Assembly (NCBI RefSeq): GCF_000215995.1
Contig: NC_015680.1
Coordinates: forward strand, 1,501,160-1,565,159
Direction: 5' to 3'
Source: Pyrococcus yayanosii CH1
GTDB lineage: Archaea; Methanobacteriota_B; Thermococci; Thermococcales; Thermococcaceae
Length of the DNA: 64,000 nt
The position numbers and the translations under genes were made by a program. The notes under the pieces are model-generated. The model saw only the letters and a program-made list of their open reading frames with translations, was not told where the DNA came from and searched no databases. Shown piece after piece: positions 28,816 to 38,315 of the stretch (position 1 is the stretch's first letter; each line of letters opens with the position of its first letter).

Positions 28816-29565
28816 TTAAACTTCCACAATTGTTCTCCTCTTCAGAACTTTGTCCGGATAAACGACTATTCCTTTGTCGGTTATGTCGAAGGGGTGCCTC
28901 CTCATGCTGTGGCTCGTTCCACGCATCTTCCAGACCATTAGCGAGCGCTTCAGTTCGCCGTCTATCTCGTCAAGGTCGAGCCTTATTATTCCGTCAACTC
29001 CGTGCTCAACACCGGGCCCACCGAATCCCCTCTCTCCAACGCTTATCTGGCTGACGAATATGCTAGTGCACCCCGTTCCCGCGAGGACACGCTTGAGCTG
29101 GAGTATTATGCTTCTTGCCATGGCGGGCTTATTGATGTAGAGGGTTGTGACGGAATCTATAACAACGCGCTTCGCGTTGATATCCCTTATCGCGGTTTTG
29201 AGGACCTCGATGAATTCCCTGAGATCCGTGAGGTCGTGGACTATGTACTTCTCATACTCCTTGCTCTTGCCGATTCCAGCAGTGAAGGCGTCTACCATGG
29301 CGAACATGCCTTCATCTTCGTATTTCCTAACGTCCCAACCGAACTGGGCCATGTTTTGCCTGACCTGGACAGGGTGCTCTTCAAGGGCAACGTAAATACC
29401 TGGTTCTCCCATCTGGAGTCCGTTCCAAAGGAACTGCTGGCTGAATATTGTCTTACCCGTCCCGGGTCCCCCACTTAGCAGGACGACGTTCCTCTCGGGT
29501 ATTCCTCCATGCAGTATCTCATCCATTCCCGGGATTCCAGTCTTGACTCTCCTAATCACTTCCAT
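28816..29565 (-). CDS. KaiC-like RecA-fold ATPase
   Basis: This 249-residue single-domain KaiC/RecA ATPase has Walker [16 protein letters not shown] near residue 33 and Walker B region [12 protein letters not shown]. It also has the KaiC-type [15 protein letters not shown] segment and the C-terminal [18 protein letters not shown]. It resembles the P. horikoshii KaiC homologue whose structure is known; no clock role is implied in archaea. ATG 29565 is preferred to the GTG at 29568. It leads an operon with the HTH coiled-coil protein. Confidence 0.85.
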   Translation of the reverse strand: MEVIRRVKTGIPGMDEILHGGIPERNVVLLSGGPGTGKTIFSQQFLWNGLQMGEPGIYVALEEHPVQVRQNMAQFGWDVRKYEDEGMFAMVDAFTAGIGKSKEYEKYIVHDLTDLREFIEVLKTAIRDINAKRVVIDSVTTLYINKPAMARSIILQLKRVLAGTGCTSIFVSQISVGERGFGGPGVEHGVDGIIRLDLDEIDGELKRSLMVWKMRGTSHSMRRHPFDITDKGIVVYPDKVLKRRTIVEV

Positions 29566-29718
29566 CACCCCCTAAGTTATCGAGAACTGATTTAAGCTGG
29601 GTAGAACCTAAGCGGGTTTTTAGTCACCTATTGGAATTATAGTTTTCTGGAGTTTATAAAATTTACCAGTGTGGAGAAGCGTCACTCACAGAAGAGCCGA
29701 AAATTAAGAAAAGGGAAG

Positions 29719-30141
29719 TCAGGCCTTCTTGCCGTTCCTCCTATCGAGCTTCTCCTCCCAGGTAAGGATGGTGTGCGTGAAGGTGCTGTCATCCTCCTCT
29801 ATGCCCCTCTTGAGCTCGGAGACGTGGGCGTACTGGGCTTTGAACTTCTCGAGGATATAGTCAACGGCCTTCTCTGGATCGGCCTTCTCACCGCAGGTGT
29901 ATACATCAAGGGCGGCGTATCCCTTCTCGGGCCAGGTGTGCACGGATATATGGCTCTCGGCAACTATGACGACCCCGCTCACGCCTGTCGGTGAGAACTT
30001 GAAGAAGTAGCTAGCTTTGACTTCCATGTTGCTTATCTTCGCGGCCTCGAGGAATATCTCCCTTATCTTGTCAGCGTTACCGATGATCTCAGGATCGCAA
30101 CCCGCAGCCTCGACGACATAGTGATGCCCTATCGTGTCCAT
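29719..30141 (-). CDS. speD: S-adenosylmethionine decarboxylase proenzyme
   Basis: This 140-residue class 1B AdoMetDC has the self-cleavage site AESHIS, where Ser63 becomes the pyruvoyl group. Nearby are His68 (SVHTWPE) and Cys83 (YTCGEKA), which act in processing and catalysis. It supplies decarboxylated AdoMet for polyamine synthesis, important in hyperthermophiles. The ATG at 30141 follows GGGGGTGAGAG. The likely TATA box on the minus strand is CTTTTAAAG-like, near 30193-30201. Confidence 0.95.
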   Translation of the reverse strand: MDTIGHHYVVEAAGCDPEIIGNADKIREIFLEAAKISNMEVKASYFFKFSPTGVSGVVIVAESHISVHTWPEKGYAALDVYTCGEKADPEKAVDYILEKFKAQYAHVSELKRGIEEDDSTFTHTILTWEEKLDRRNGKKA

Positions 30142-30471
30142 TCCTCTCACCCCCACTAGGTTCTATTACATTTCTGGGATGGTTTGGAGATGCTTTTAAA
30201 GTTTTTTGGTTCAATGGAAAGAAATCAGCGGGATTTCGTGGATTTATAGCGAAATCGCCTGGTCGTTTTCGATTTAAACTGGCATTTAATGACTTTTTTG
30301 GGAAAGTTGCGTTGAGCCCCGGTCTACTTGAATTTAAAGCTAAAAAATGTTTATTAAACAGTCTAGACCCGTCCGCAATTCGTCATCCCGACGCGAGGAG
30401 TAGAGTAAATCCTAAAAACCTCAAAGTCCTGAAATGGGCCAGTAGTAATCCTCAGGCTTTAGGTGGCGGAC
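30142..30471. other. Intergenic spacer between speD and DUF92 gene
   Basis: This AT-rich stretch of 330 bases holds the speD promoter near 30193-30201 and, close to the DUF92 start, AGGTGG. An inverted repeat GATTTCG/CGAAATC (30232-30238 and 30250-30256, 11-base spacer) surrounds an ATTTATAG word. I see no convincing small gene in either strand. Confidence 0.5.
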
Positions 30472-31170
30472 ATGGAGTACACGATACCGCTGCTCGCAGC
30501 CCTTGGCTACATCAGCTACAGAATGGGGGCCCTAAACCTCTGGGGTTCCCTTACGGCCGTCCTTCTCGGCTATGCAGTTTTGACACTTGGCGGTTTCTTA
30601 GTCTTCGGAGCCATGCTTGCCTTCCTAGTAATGGGAACTGCGGCCACTCGCTTTCGGGCTCGCGAGAAAATGGCTCGCGGCCTGCTCGATGAGGTTCAGG
30701 GGAGGGGAATGGGCAACGTCCTTGGCAACGGCCTTGGTCCTGTTCTCTTCCTGCTCCTTGAGCACGCCACTAGCGCCGACTATGGGTGGGCTGCCGTGTT
30801 CTCCGCCATAGCCACGGCAAACGCCGATACCCTCGCGAGCGAGATAGGTAAGGTGTTCGGGAGGAAGCCGAGGCTGATAACGAACCTTAGGCCCGCGAGG
30901 CCGGGGGAGGAGGGGGCCATCTCGCCCGAGGGAGAGCTCGCGGCTCTCCTGGGGGCACTCTCCATAGGTCTGTTCGCCCTTCCCCTGACGTCCCATGACG
31001 CCAGCATGCTGGTAGCCGTGACCCTTGGTGGGTTTGCCGGTGCGAACGTTGACAGTCTCATCGGGGCGGCCCTTGAGAAAAAGGGTTATATAGGGAATAA
31101 CGGGACGAACTTCCTCGCAACACTTGCAGGCGGCCTTGTTGGAATGGCTACATTCCTCCTCCTGGCGTGA
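30472..31170 (+). CDS. DUF92 integral membrane protein (VTE6-like)
   Basis: This 232-residue membrane protein has about six helices and the DUF92 signatures GRGMGNVLGNG, ANADTLASEIGKVFG and FAGANVDSLIGA. Plant VTE6 of this family is a phytyl-phosphate kinase; the archaeal role, perhaps with isoprenoid phosphates, is unproven. ATG 30472 follows AGGTGG with five bases between; a GTG at 30463 is in frame. Its TGA stop lies inside the C box of a C/D sRNA candidate. Confidence 0.85.
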   Translation: MEYTIPLLAALGYISYRMGALNLWGSLTAVLLGYAVLTLGGFLVFGAMLAFLVMGTAATRFRAREKMARGLLDEVQGRGMGNVLGNGLGPVLFLLLEHATSADYGWAAVFSAIATANADTLASEIGKVFGRKPRLITNLRPARPGEEGAISPEGELAALLGALSIGLFALPLTSHDASMLVAVTLGGFAGANVDSLIGAALEKKGYIGNNGTNFLATLAGGLVGMATFLLLA

Positions 31171-31216
31171 TGAAAAGGCGGATTGCCGAGCGGTGAGGAG
31201 GACCTTAGGGGCTGAC
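31167..31216 (+). ncRNA. C/D box sRNA candidate with possible 23S rRNA target
   Basis: Boxes in order are C GTGATGA (31167-31173), D' CCGA (31186-31189, one change from CTGA), C' GTGAGGA (31193-31199, one change) and D CTGA (31212-31215). Both guides are 12 nt. The guide before D, GGACCTTAGGGG, is complementary to CCCCUAAGGUCC, which resembles the conserved CUAAGGUCCC segment of 23S rRNA; the fifth-base rule would place the methyl on the U. The C box shares the DUF92 stop codon, and the D box ends just before the next gene's ribosome binding site. Confidence 0.75.
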
Positions 31217-31229
31217 CGGGGTGATATGA

Positions 31230-31856
31230 ATGGGTGACTATTTCACATGTCCAGAGTGTGGTGGCGAGGACGTCGAAGTCCTCAGGGAGAGGGGTAGGGA
31301 GGTAACGCTCAGGTGCAACGAGTGCGGCCACGTGTGGGTAATGACACTGCCAAAGCTTCTAAAGGTTCCGGTTATCGTCAGCAAGCACGAAAGGAGCTTC
31401 AGGAAGTATGCGGAGCTTCCCGAGGACGAAGTCGTGAAGGTTGGCGACGTGGTCGAGCTCAAAGATGATGAGGTCAGGATAACGGGAATAGAGCTTCCTG
31501 AGGGTAAGCGGGTCAGGAAGGCCAAGGCAAGTGAAATCGGAGCCCTCTGGGGCGAGAGCCTTCGCTATCCGAAGGTCTTCGGAGTCTCCATATACCTACC
31601 GGGGGGTATAACCCAATCCTTCAAGGTCATGGCCGACAGGGACGAGGAATTCGTAATCGGGGAGGTCATCGAGGTGGGGGGATATACATTCAGGGTCGAG
31701 ATGATAAAGACCGAGAGGAAGCTCATGAGGAGTGGCAAAGCCAAGGCTGATAAAATAGTCAGGCTCATGGGCCATGCAATTAGGGGAAGGGCCCGTAGGA
31801 AGCTGAAGATTTACGAGGGGTACGAAAGCGTTGGGGGGAGGGGGAATGAGGGTTGA
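31230..31856 (+). CDS. HVO_0476 family zinc finger protein
   Basis: This 208-residue protein has an N-terminal zinc ribbon (CPECGG...CNECGH, residues 7-33) followed by basic and beta-rich regions ([15 protein letters not shown]). It ends in a Lys/Arg-rich helix ([16 protein letters not shown]). The family is conserved in Euryarchaeota but of unknown function; RNA or DNA binding is suggested by the ribbon and the basic tail. Its last 11 bases overlap the pxpA start in another frame, so it is probably co-transcribed with pxpABC. Confidence 0.8.
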   Translation: MGDYFTCPECGGEDVEVLRERGREVTLRCNECGHVWVMTLPKLLKVPVIVSKHERSFRKYAELPEDEVVKVGDVVELKDDEVRITGIELPEGKRVRKAKASEIGALWGESLRYPKVFGVSIYLPGGITQSFKVMADRDEEFVIGEVIEVGGYTFRVEMIKTERKLMRSGKAKADKIVRLMGHAIRGRARRKLKIYEGYESVGGRGNEG

Positions 31857-32610
31857 TCTGAATGCCGACCTCGGCGAGAGTTTTGGTCGCTACAGGCTGG
31901 GCCTTGACGAGGAGGTCATGAACTACATCACGAGCGCCAACGTCGCCGCTGGATGGCACGCGGGGGACCCCTTGGTTATGAGGAGGACCGTGAGGCTTGC
32001 TAAGGAGAAGGGCGTCGCCGTTGGCGTTCACCCCGGCTATCCCGACCTAATGGGCTTTGGACGGAGGTACATGAGGCTCACCCCCGAGGAGGCAAGGAAC
32101 TACATACTCTACCAGGTGGGGGCGCTTTATGCATTCGTGAGGGCTGAAGGGCTGGAGCTCCAGCATGTGAAGCCCCACGGAGCCCTCTACAACGCCCTCG
32201 TGAGAGAGGAGGAACTCGCCAGGGCTGTCATTGAGGGAATAGCGGATTTCGACCGGAAGCTAATCTTCGTGACCCTCGCCAACTCCCCGCCGGCAGAGCT
32301 CGCGGAGGAGATGGGTGTTAGGGTTGCCCATGAAGCCTTCGCCGACAGGGCCTACAATCCCGACGGAACCCTCGTGCCGAGGGGGAAACCCGGGGCAGTC
32401 ATCGAGGATCCTACCGAGGTCGTGCAGAGGGCCGTTTCGATGGTCAAGGACGGCGGCGTTAGGGCGATAAACGGCGAGTGGATAGACCTGAGGGTCGATA
32501 CGATATGCCTCCACGGGGATAATCCGCACGCCGTTGAAATCGCAAGGGCCGTGAGGAGGGCCCTTGAAGAGGAGGGTGTCAGGGTAGTCCCCATGGGTGA
32601 ATTCCTATGA
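31846..32610 (+). CDS. pxpA: 5-oxoprolinase subunit A (LamB/YcsF)
   Basis: This 254-residue protein starts [18 protein letters not shown], the hallmark of the LamB/YcsF family, with [24 protein letters not shown] and the C-terminal [10 protein letters not shown]. With PxpB and PxpC it makes the ATP-dependent prokaryotic 5-oxoprolinase that converts pyroglutamate to glutamate. Pyroglutamate forms from glutamine at high temperature, so the complex is a repair or salvage enzyme. All three genes are adjacent and overlapping here. Confidence 0.94.
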   Translation: MRVDLNADLGESFGRYRLGLDEEVMNYITSANVAAGWHAGDPLVMRRTVRLAKEKGVAVGVHPGYPDLMGFGRRYMRLTPEEARNYILYQVGALYAFVRAEGLELQHVKPHGALYNALVREEELARAVIEGIADFDRKLIFVTLANSPPAELAEEMGVRVAHEAFADRAYNPDGTLVPRGKPGAVIEDPTEVVQRAVSMVKDGGVRAINGEWIDLRVDTICLHGDNPHAVEIARAVRRALEEEGVRVVPMGEFL

Positions 32611-33257
32611 TTATCAGGCCCCTTGGAGACTCTGCCGTTCTCGTTGTCTTCGGTGAGGAGATAAGGGAGGACCTCAACGCCCTGGTAAGGGGCCTCGCTC
32701 GGGCAATCGAAGGAGCTGGCTTTGAATGGCTCGCCGAGGTCGTGCCGGCATACTCTAGCCTTGCCGTCTTCTACGACCCATCCCTCATCGGCTACGACGA
32801 TGTTAGGCGGATTATAGAGGGAATTCCTTTTGAGCCCGAGGATGCCGGGGGCAGGCTCGTTGAAGTACCTGTGAAGTATGGGGGCGAATTCGGTCCAGAT
32901 CTTGGCTTCGTGGCCGAACACAACGGCCTAAGCGAGGAAGAAGTCGTCGAAATCCACAGCTCCCGAATCTATAAGGTCTACTTCATAGGGTTCCTTCCGG
33001 GCTTTCCCTATCTCAGCGAGGTCGATGAGAGGATAGCGGCTCCGAGACTCGAGAGGCCGAGGCTCAGGGTTCCGGCGGGTAGCGTGGGAATAGCGGGTAG
33101 GCAGACGGGCATATATCCTGTGGAGAGTCCGGGCGGGTGGAGGATAATCGGGAGGACGCCTCTGAAGCTCTTCGATCCCTCTAGGGAGCCGCCCGTTCTC
33201 CTGCGTTCTGGCGATAGGGTAAAGTTCATTCCAGTGGAGGAGTGGCCCCATGATTGA
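32607..33257 (+). CDS. pxpB: 5-oxoprolinase subunit B
   Basis: This 216-residue member of the KipI/allophanate hydrolase subunit 1 family has [12 protein letters not shown] at the start and [18 protein letters not shown] with [16 protein letters not shown] in the middle. It pairs with PxpC. Its ATG overlaps the pxpA stop by four bases, and its stop overlaps the pxpC start by eight. Confidence 0.94.
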   Translation: MIIRPLGDSAVLVVFGEEIREDLNALVRGLARAIEGAGFEWLAEVVPAYSSLAVFYDPSLIGYDDVRRIIEGIPFEPEDAGGRLVEVPVKYGGEFGPDLGFVAEHNGLSEEEVVEIHSSRIYKVYFIGFLPGFPYLSEVDERIAAPRLERPRLRVPAGSVGIAGRQTGIYPVESPGGWRIIGRTPLKLFDPSREPPVLLRSGDRVKFIPVEEWPHD

Positions 33258-34209
33258 GATCCTTAAGGTTCCCTCCATCTTAACGGTTCAGGATAACGGG
33301 AGGAGGATGAGGAGGTTCGGCGTTCCGGTAGGGGGTTTCGCGGACGATGTCTCGGCAAGGCTGGCCAACTTCCTCGTAGGAAATCCGGGGGATGCTCCCC
33401 TCCTGGAATTCATCCTCGCGGGACCCACCATCAGGTTCCTTCGTTCCTCGGTGTTCGCCGTCGTTGGGGATGTGGACGTGCGGCTGAATGGCGTTCCTAT
33501 CGAGCCCTACACAAGTTACTGGGCCAAGCCAGCGGATATCCTTGAGGTTGGCGTCCTCAAGAGGGGTGTTTACGGCTACATCGCCTTCGCCGGTGGGATA
33601 AGCTGCGCCAAGCTTCTCGGGAGCTGCTCCACCTACGCGAGGGCTGGCCTCGGAAGGCCCCTCAGGGCAGGGGACGTCCTCCCCTTTGAGTCCGTGCTTC
33701 TCATGGGAAGGGCCGGTCGCCACCTGCCCGAGGAGCTAAGGCCGAGGTTTGACGGACCCGTTAGGGTCGTTTTAGGGCCAGAAGAATTCGGAGAAGAAGA
33801 CATCGAGAAGTTTCTTGGGGCTGAATACAGGGTGACGTCCGAGAGCGACAGGATGGGGATTCGGCTTGAAGGCCCCGAACTCCATGGCAGGGGAATAGTA
33901 ACTTCTCCCCTGACGCCCGGAACAGTTCAGGTCCCTCCGGGCGGTCAGCCAATAGTAATGCTAGCCGATTCCCAGACTACGGGTGGGTACTCTCGAATAG
34001 CCGTTGTCATAAGGGCAGATTTGTATAAGGTTGCCCAGAGGAGGCCCGGAGAAACCGTAAGGTTCGAGGCCGTGGACGTAAGAGAGGCCAGGGAGGCGTT
34101 CCTGAGGAAGGAGAGGTGGTTGAAAGCCCTCAGCATGTTCCTTGAAGGTAAGATGAGGGCCTTCAAGGTGAGGGTTGGAGGGAGAGATTTCCTGGCGTTC
34201 GTCGAGTGA
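33250..34209 (+). CDS. pxpC: 5-oxoprolinase subunit C
   Basis: This 319-residue member of the KipA/allophanate hydrolase subunit 2 family has SILTVQDNGRRMRRFGVPVG and the C-terminal GTVQVPPGGQPIVMLADSQTT (split over residues 220-245). It completes the PxpABC complex. Its last 47 bases overlap the convergent DUF296 gene, so mutations there would touch both proteins. Confidence 0.94.
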   Translation: MIEILKVPSILTVQDNGRRMRRFGVPVGGFADDVSARLANFLVGNPGDAPLLEFILAGPTIRFLRSSVFAVVGDVDVRLNGVPIEPYTSYWAKPADILEVGVLKRGVYGYIAFAGGISCAKLLGSCSTYARAGLGRPLRAGDVLPFESVLLMGRAGRHLPEELRPRFDGPVRVVLGPEEFGEEDIEKFLGAEYRVTSESDRMGIRLEGPELHGRGIVTSPLTPGTVQVPPGGQPIVMLADSQTTGGYSRIAVVIRADLYKVAQRRPGETVRFEAVDVREAREAFLRKERWLKALSMFLEGKMRAFKVRVGGRDFLAFVE

Positions 34210-34621
34210 TGGCGTCCCACAAGGAGAGGCCGTTTTTCCGGGGCTTCCTTTCAAGGGGCTCGCCGATGAGCTCCTGGACGAAGACCTCCGCCACAAAGAC
34301 CTCGCCCTCGAAGAGGTGGCCTCCGTAGAGCCTCCCCTCGGAATCCCCCAGCGCGGCGTGGAGGTGGGCGAAGGGTCCGCCCTCTTTCAGGCTTATGTTT
34401 CCCATCAGGGAGACCAGCTCGTAGGTGCCTTCGAGCTTAATAATCTTATACTCGCCCCTCTCCTCGTCGAAGTAGCCAATTCTCGGACTTTTAAGGCTAC
34501 CAATGGCACTTACAACGGCTGCCTTTATTCCCTTCTCCTCGGCGAACTTAGTTATGAATGTTACGAGCTCCTCTCCCTCCGGAACCCTGAACAGGAAGAC
34601 CCTGCCTGAGTTGAACTCCAT
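34163..34621 (-). CDS. PPC/DUF296 domain protein
   Basis: This 152-residue protein is a PPC (plants and prokaryotes conserved, DUF296) trimeric fold with EEGKGIKAA-type features: ITKFAEEKGIKAAVVSAIGS, LMGNISLKEGGPFAHLHAAL and GGHLFEGEVF, the last two with the conserved His/Gly. A C-terminal tail of about 20 residues extends into the convergent pxpC gene. It may bind DNA or a metal. ATG 34621 follows GGTGGTGCCG, with a TATA-like GATTAAATATC near 34652, giving a very short leader. Confidence 0.85.
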   Translation of the reverse strand: MEFNSGRVFLFRVPEGEELVTFITKFAEEKGIKAAVVSAIGSLKSPRIGYFDEERGEYKIIKLEGTYELVSLMGNISLKEGGPFAHLHAALGDSEGRLYGGHLFEGEVFVAEVFVQELIGEPLERKPRKNGLSLWDAITRRTPGNLSLQPSP

Positions 34622-34682
34622 CGGCACCACCTTGATAGGTTGGCAGTTGATATTTAATCTCTTTGCTGCCATCCTGTTTGTA

Positions 34683-34701
34683 GGGGGGCATATAGCCCCC
34701 C
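34683..34701. promoter_or_regulatory. GGGGGGC-ATATA-GCCCCCC inverted repeat
   Basis: Seven perfect base pairs with a five-base loop lie in the spacer between the DUF296 gene (minus) and the K+ channel gene (plus), about 30 bases upstream of the DUF296 TATA box. It could be an operator or a hairpin. Its function is not known. Confidence 0.45.
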
Positions 34702-34821
34702 ATCAGTATAGTGCTCATTATTTCCCGTTGGTGGACATAACACCCTTGGCTACCTGACCCTTGCCTTCATGAACTTCATAATGCCCAAATCTTTTAATAT
34801 CCTCCCCCTTTACCTCCTTCG

Positions 34822-35823
34822 ATGTTGCCCGTCCCCCTCCTCCGGAGGCTCATGAAGCTGGGCATAAGGCTCAAGCGGAGCCGTCTCCTATGGTTAGGTG
34901 TGGCCGTTGTTGGGCTCGCCGTAACCTTTTCTCTGCTCTTCATGGTCTTTGAAGGCCTCGACTTCTTCACGGCTCTCTACTGGGCCGTTATAACGATGTC
35001 TACAATAGGCTACGGTGACATCACGCCGGGCACGGAGGCCGGAAGGATAGTGGCGATGGTAGCGGCGATAGCGGGCATATCCAGCTTCACGGCTCTCGTA
35101 TCCCTTATAGCGGAATACTTCCTCACCTCGTCGCTTAGGAGGATGATGGGAATGCACTCGGTGAAGTTTAGGGATCATTACGTCGTCATAGGGCAGGGGG
35201 CCAGCGTGAAGGCCTTCGTTGAGGAGTTGCTCCCGGCGATGGAACGTGGTGAAGTCAAGAGGAGGCCTCTTGTAGTAATACTGCCAGACGAGGAAGAGAG
35301 GAGAAAGCTGGAGCTCCCCGAGGAAGTGGATGTGATAATCGGAGATCCCACGAACAGGGAGACCCTGAGAAGGGCGAGGGTAGAGGATGCGGGACACGTT
35401 GTCCTGACCTTGGAAGATGATAGCAAGGCCGTCTTCGTTACGCTTATGGTCAAGGGTATGTCGGGGGCGAAAGTTTACGTGGAGGCCCTCAAGGAGGAGA
35501 GCCTCGAGCTACTGAAAAATGCGGGGGCCGATAGGGTAATCCTCAGCAGGGGAATAGCGGGCCGTCTGCTTGCCAGCTCCATCTTCGAGCCAGAGGTCGT
35601 CGACGTCTTGGAGGATCTCATGAGGTCAAGTAGGGGCTATGACCTCGTGATAATCGAGGAAAAAGAGTTCTGGGGTCTTGAGTTTGGGGAGGTTTTGAGA
35701 AGGCTGTCCGGTAAGTGCCTCCCCGTTGGCTACGCTAAAGGTTCCCTGAGACTTGCTCCATCCCTCGACGAGAGGATTCCGGAAGGTGCCAAGATCGTGT
35801 GCATAAGGCCTTCTGGGGATTAG
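34822..35823 (+). CDS. Potassium channel with RCK domain (MthK-like)
   Basis: This 333-residue protein has two membrane helices flanking the pore loop with selectivity filter TIGYGD (about residues 61-66). An RCK/TrkA-N domain (HYVVIGQGASVKAFVEELL) and a TrkA-C-like end (EFWGLEFGEVLRRL) follow. The layout is that of a calcium- or ligand-gated K+ channel of the MthK class. A TATA-like TTTTAATATCC about 25 bases before the ATG suggests a leaderless mRNA. Confidence 0.9.
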   Translation: MLPVPLLRRLMKLGIRLKRSRLLWLGVAVVGLAVTFSLLFMVFEGLDFFTALYWAVITMSTIGYGDITPGTEAGRIVAMVAAIAGISSFTALVSLIAEYFLTSSLRRMMGMHSVKFRDHYVVIGQGASVKAFVEELLPAMERGEVKRRPLVVILPDEEERRKLELPEEVDVIIGDPTNRETLRRARVEDAGHVVLTLEDDSKAVFVTLMVKGMSGAKVYVEALKEESLELLKNAGADRVILSRGIAGRLLASSIFEPEVVDVLEDLMRSSRGYDLVIIEEKEFWGLEFGEVLRRLSGKCLPVGYAKGSLRLAPSLDERIPEGAKIVCIRPSGD

Positions 35824-35960
35824 ACCTCTGCCGAGAATTGGACTTACTAAGCTTTGTTTTCGAAATTCCAGCTTTTTTTGGCAGATTTCTGGGAAAGGGA
35901 AAAGTATATAACCCGGGGCCGGCAACCATCCCCGAAAAATCATGCTAATGGGTGATGCTT

Positions 35961-38315
35961 GTGGCGAGAAAGAAAGTCGAGGATGAGGTGAAGGAGCTGG
36001 AGGAGTTCGAGGAGATGGAGCTGGATGTGATGGAAGAAGAGGAGGAGCCTAAGAAGAAAAAGAAGGGGAGGGAGATAAGGACCATAGAGGACCTGCCCGG
36101 CGTTGGCCCTGCCACTGCCGAGAAGCTCAGGGAGGCTGGCTACGACACCCTTGAAGCTATAGCGGTTGCATCTCCCATAGAGCTCAAGGAGGTGGCTGGG
36201 ATAAGCGAGGGTGCTGCCCTCAGGATAATCCAAGCCGCGAGGAAGGCCGCCAACATCGGGACCTTCATGAGAGCCGACGAGTACCTGAGGAAGAGGCAGA
36301 GCATAGGGAGAATATCCACGGGAAGCAAGAGCCTCGACAAGCTCCTTGGTGGCGGGATAGAGACACAGGCCATAACGGAGGTCTTTGGAGAGTTCGGAAG
36401 CGGCAAGTGCTTCGCCAAAGACACAAAGATCTACTACGAGAACGATACACTGGTTCACTTTGAGTCAATCGAGGAGATGTATCAGAAATATGCATCAATA
36501 AACGGCGAGATGCCTTTTGACACCGGCTTTGCTGTCCCCCTTGACACGGTCAGCGTCTATACCTTTGACGTAAGGACGGGTGAAGTCAGGCGCACCAAGG
36601 CCTCTTACCTTTACCGGGAGAGAGTTAGGAAGATTCTTGAGGTTCGTCTCTCTAAAGGTAGGGTGCTAAAGATAACCAAGCGGCACCCTGTTCTCGTCTT
36701 CCGCGATGGCCTCCAGTGGGTTCCTGCTGGAGAGCTTAGGCCGGGTGATATCGTCGTTGGCATGAGACAAATTCCTGCGAACTCTATTGAGATGGACGCT
36801 TCGAAGGCCTACTTCCTTGGTCTCTTCGTTGCCGGGGGCACCTCTAACCCGTTATCCATTACTATCCCTTCAGAGGAGCTCGTTAAGAGCGTGGTCAAGT
36901 TCATTGAGAGCCATGACGGCTACAAGCCAAAAGTTGAGAAACGTCGCGGTCTCTACAGGGTTCTACTCCGTAAGAAAACCGCTGAATGGCTTGGAAAGCT
37001 TTTGGTGTCCAACCCGGAGACCAAGGTTATTCCGGGGGAAGTGCTTAACGCCGACCCCGAATCAATTGCCGCCTTCATAGCCGGCTATATTGACGGGGAT
37101 GGACATGTTACTGAGTCTACACTCGAAATGGTTACGAAGAGCCGCGAGCTGGCTGATGGGCTAATCTTCCTCTTCAAGCGCCTCGGTATTTCCCCAACGC
37201 TATCTGAGAAGCTTTTGGACGGTGCTGTTTACTACCGCATCTTTATCACTGGCGAGGACAGAGAGAGGCTTTCAGAAATCCTTAAGAGGGCCAAGCTCAA
37301 AGCAGTAAGGCTTCATGGCGAGAGAGTTGGTAGGTATCCTCCAGCTTTGGCCAAATATTTATCGAGACTCTATTCCGAGCTCCGCCTCCTAAAGGGAGAC
37401 GATGAGTTACCATGGCGGGAAGATGTTTGGTTCACCGAAAAAACTCTGGCTCGCATTGAGGACTACTTCAAGGAGGCCCTCCAGCTTCTCGATCGAGCCG
37501 AGAAAGCCTCGCCCGAGGAAATAAAACACCGCAGAGAAGTCGCCAAGAAGGCCATTGAGATGATAAACCTCGCAAGAAAGCTTGAGTTCCACGAGGTTCT
37601 CTCGGTTGAGCTCGTTGACTACAACGACTGGGTTTACGACCTTGTCGTACCTGAAACCCATAACTTCATAGCCCCTAACGGTCTTGTCCTCCACAACACC
37701 CAGCTCGCTCACACCCTGGCCGTTATGGTCCAGCTACCGCCTGAGGAGGGCGGCCTCAACGGCTCCGTTATCTGGATAGACACCGAGAACACCTTCAGGC
37801 CCGAGAGGATAAGGGAGATTGCTAAGAGCCGCGGCCTCGACCCCGATGATGTTCTCAAGCATATATACGTGGCCAGGGCCTTCAACAGTAACCATCAGAT
37901 GCTCCTCGTCCAGCAGGCTGAAGATAAAATAAAGGAGCTCCTCCACACGGACAAGCCTGTAAAGCTACTAATCGTAGACTCGCTAACGAGCCATTTCCGC
38001 TCCGAGTATGTGGGCAGGGGGGCCCTTGCCGAGAGACAGCAGAAGCTGGCCAAGCACCTCGCCGACCTTCACAGGCTGGCGAACCTCTACGAGATAGCGG
38101 TCTTCGTTACAAATCAGGTGCAGGCGAGGCCTGACGCCTTCTTCGGCGATCCGACGCGGCCTATAGGTGGCCACATACTTGCCCACTCGGCGACGCTCAG
38201 GGTTTACCTGAGGAAGGGCAAGGGAGGAAAGAGGGTTGCAAGGCTAATCGATGCCCCCCACCTTCCGGAGGGTGAGGCGGTCTTCAGGATAACGGAGAAG
38301 GGAATCGAGGATTAG
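35961..38315 (+). CDS. radA: DNA recombinase RadA, interrupted by an intein
   Basis: The precursor is about 784 residues; removing the 430-residue intein leaves about 354, normal for archaeal RadA. The N-terminal HhH domain ([16 protein letters not shown]) follows an acidic/lysine-rich leader. The RecA core is split inside Walker A (GEFGSGK before Cys, THTL-like TQLAHTL after), with Walker [10 protein letters not shown] and the LPPEEGGL loop. RadA carries out strand exchange in recombination and repair. GTG 35961 is favoured because GGTGAT lies four bases upstream; ATG 35955 is an alternative. A TATATAA box lies near 35905. Confidence 0.95.
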   Translation: MARKKVEDEVKELEEFEEMELDVMEEEEEPKKKKKGREIRTIEDLPGVGPATAEKLREAGYDTLEAIAVASPIELKEVAGISEGAALRIIQAARKAANIGTFMRADEYLRKRQSIGRISTGSKSLDKLLGGGIETQAITEVFGEFGSGKCFAKDTKIYYENDTLVHFESIEEMYQKYASINGEMPFDTGFAVPLDTVSVYTFDVRTGEVRRTKASYLYRERVRKILEVRLSKGRVLKITKRHPVLVFRDGLQWVPAGELRPGDIVVGMRQIPANSIEMDASKAYFLGLFVAGGTSNPLSITIPSEELVKSVVKFIESHDGYKPKVEKRRGLYRVLLRKKTAEWLGKLLVSNPETKVIPGEVLNADPESIAAFIAGYIDGDGHVTESTLEMVTKSRELADGLIFLFKRLGISPTLSEKLLDGAVYYRIFITGEDRERLSEILKRAKLKAVRLHGERVGRYPPALAKYLSRLYSELRLLKGDDELPWREDVWFTEKTLARIEDYFKEALQLLDRAEKASPEEIKHRREVAKKAIEMINLARKLEFHEVLSVELVDYNDWVYDLVVPETHNFIAPNGLVLHNTQLAHTLAVMVQLPPEEGGLNGSVIWIDTENTFRPERIREIAKSRGLDPDDVLKHIYVARAFNSNHQMLLVQQAEDKIKELLHTDKPVKLLIVDSLTSHFRSEYVGRGALAERQQKLAKHLADLHRLANLYEIAVFVTNQVQARPDAFFGDPTRPIGGHILAHSATLRVYLRKGKGGKRVARLIDAPHLPEGEAVFRITEKGIED
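36408..37697 (+). mobile_element. RadA intein with LAGLIDADG endonuclease domain
   Basis: The 430-residue intein begins Cys-Phe-Ala-Lys (block A) and ends VLHN with Thr as the first C-extein residue. Block B is [11 protein letters not shown] and block [15 protein letters not shown]. Splicing residues are all present. The homing endonuclease part has a normal second motif ([11 protein letters not shown], intein residue ~222). The first reads FLGLFVAGG (residue ~135), with Gly where the acidic catalytic residue belongs; one base (GAG to GGG) would explain it. Codon choice (CGT, CGC, GCT) is more mixed than in the exteins, fitting horizontal spread. Confidence 0.92.

Noticed and set aside
28085-28819. 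244-residue Ser-rich frame antisense to the coiled-coil HTH protein
   Set aside because: Glu/Lys/Leu codons of the coiled coil read as Ser/Phe/Leu on the other strand; there is no ribosome binding site.
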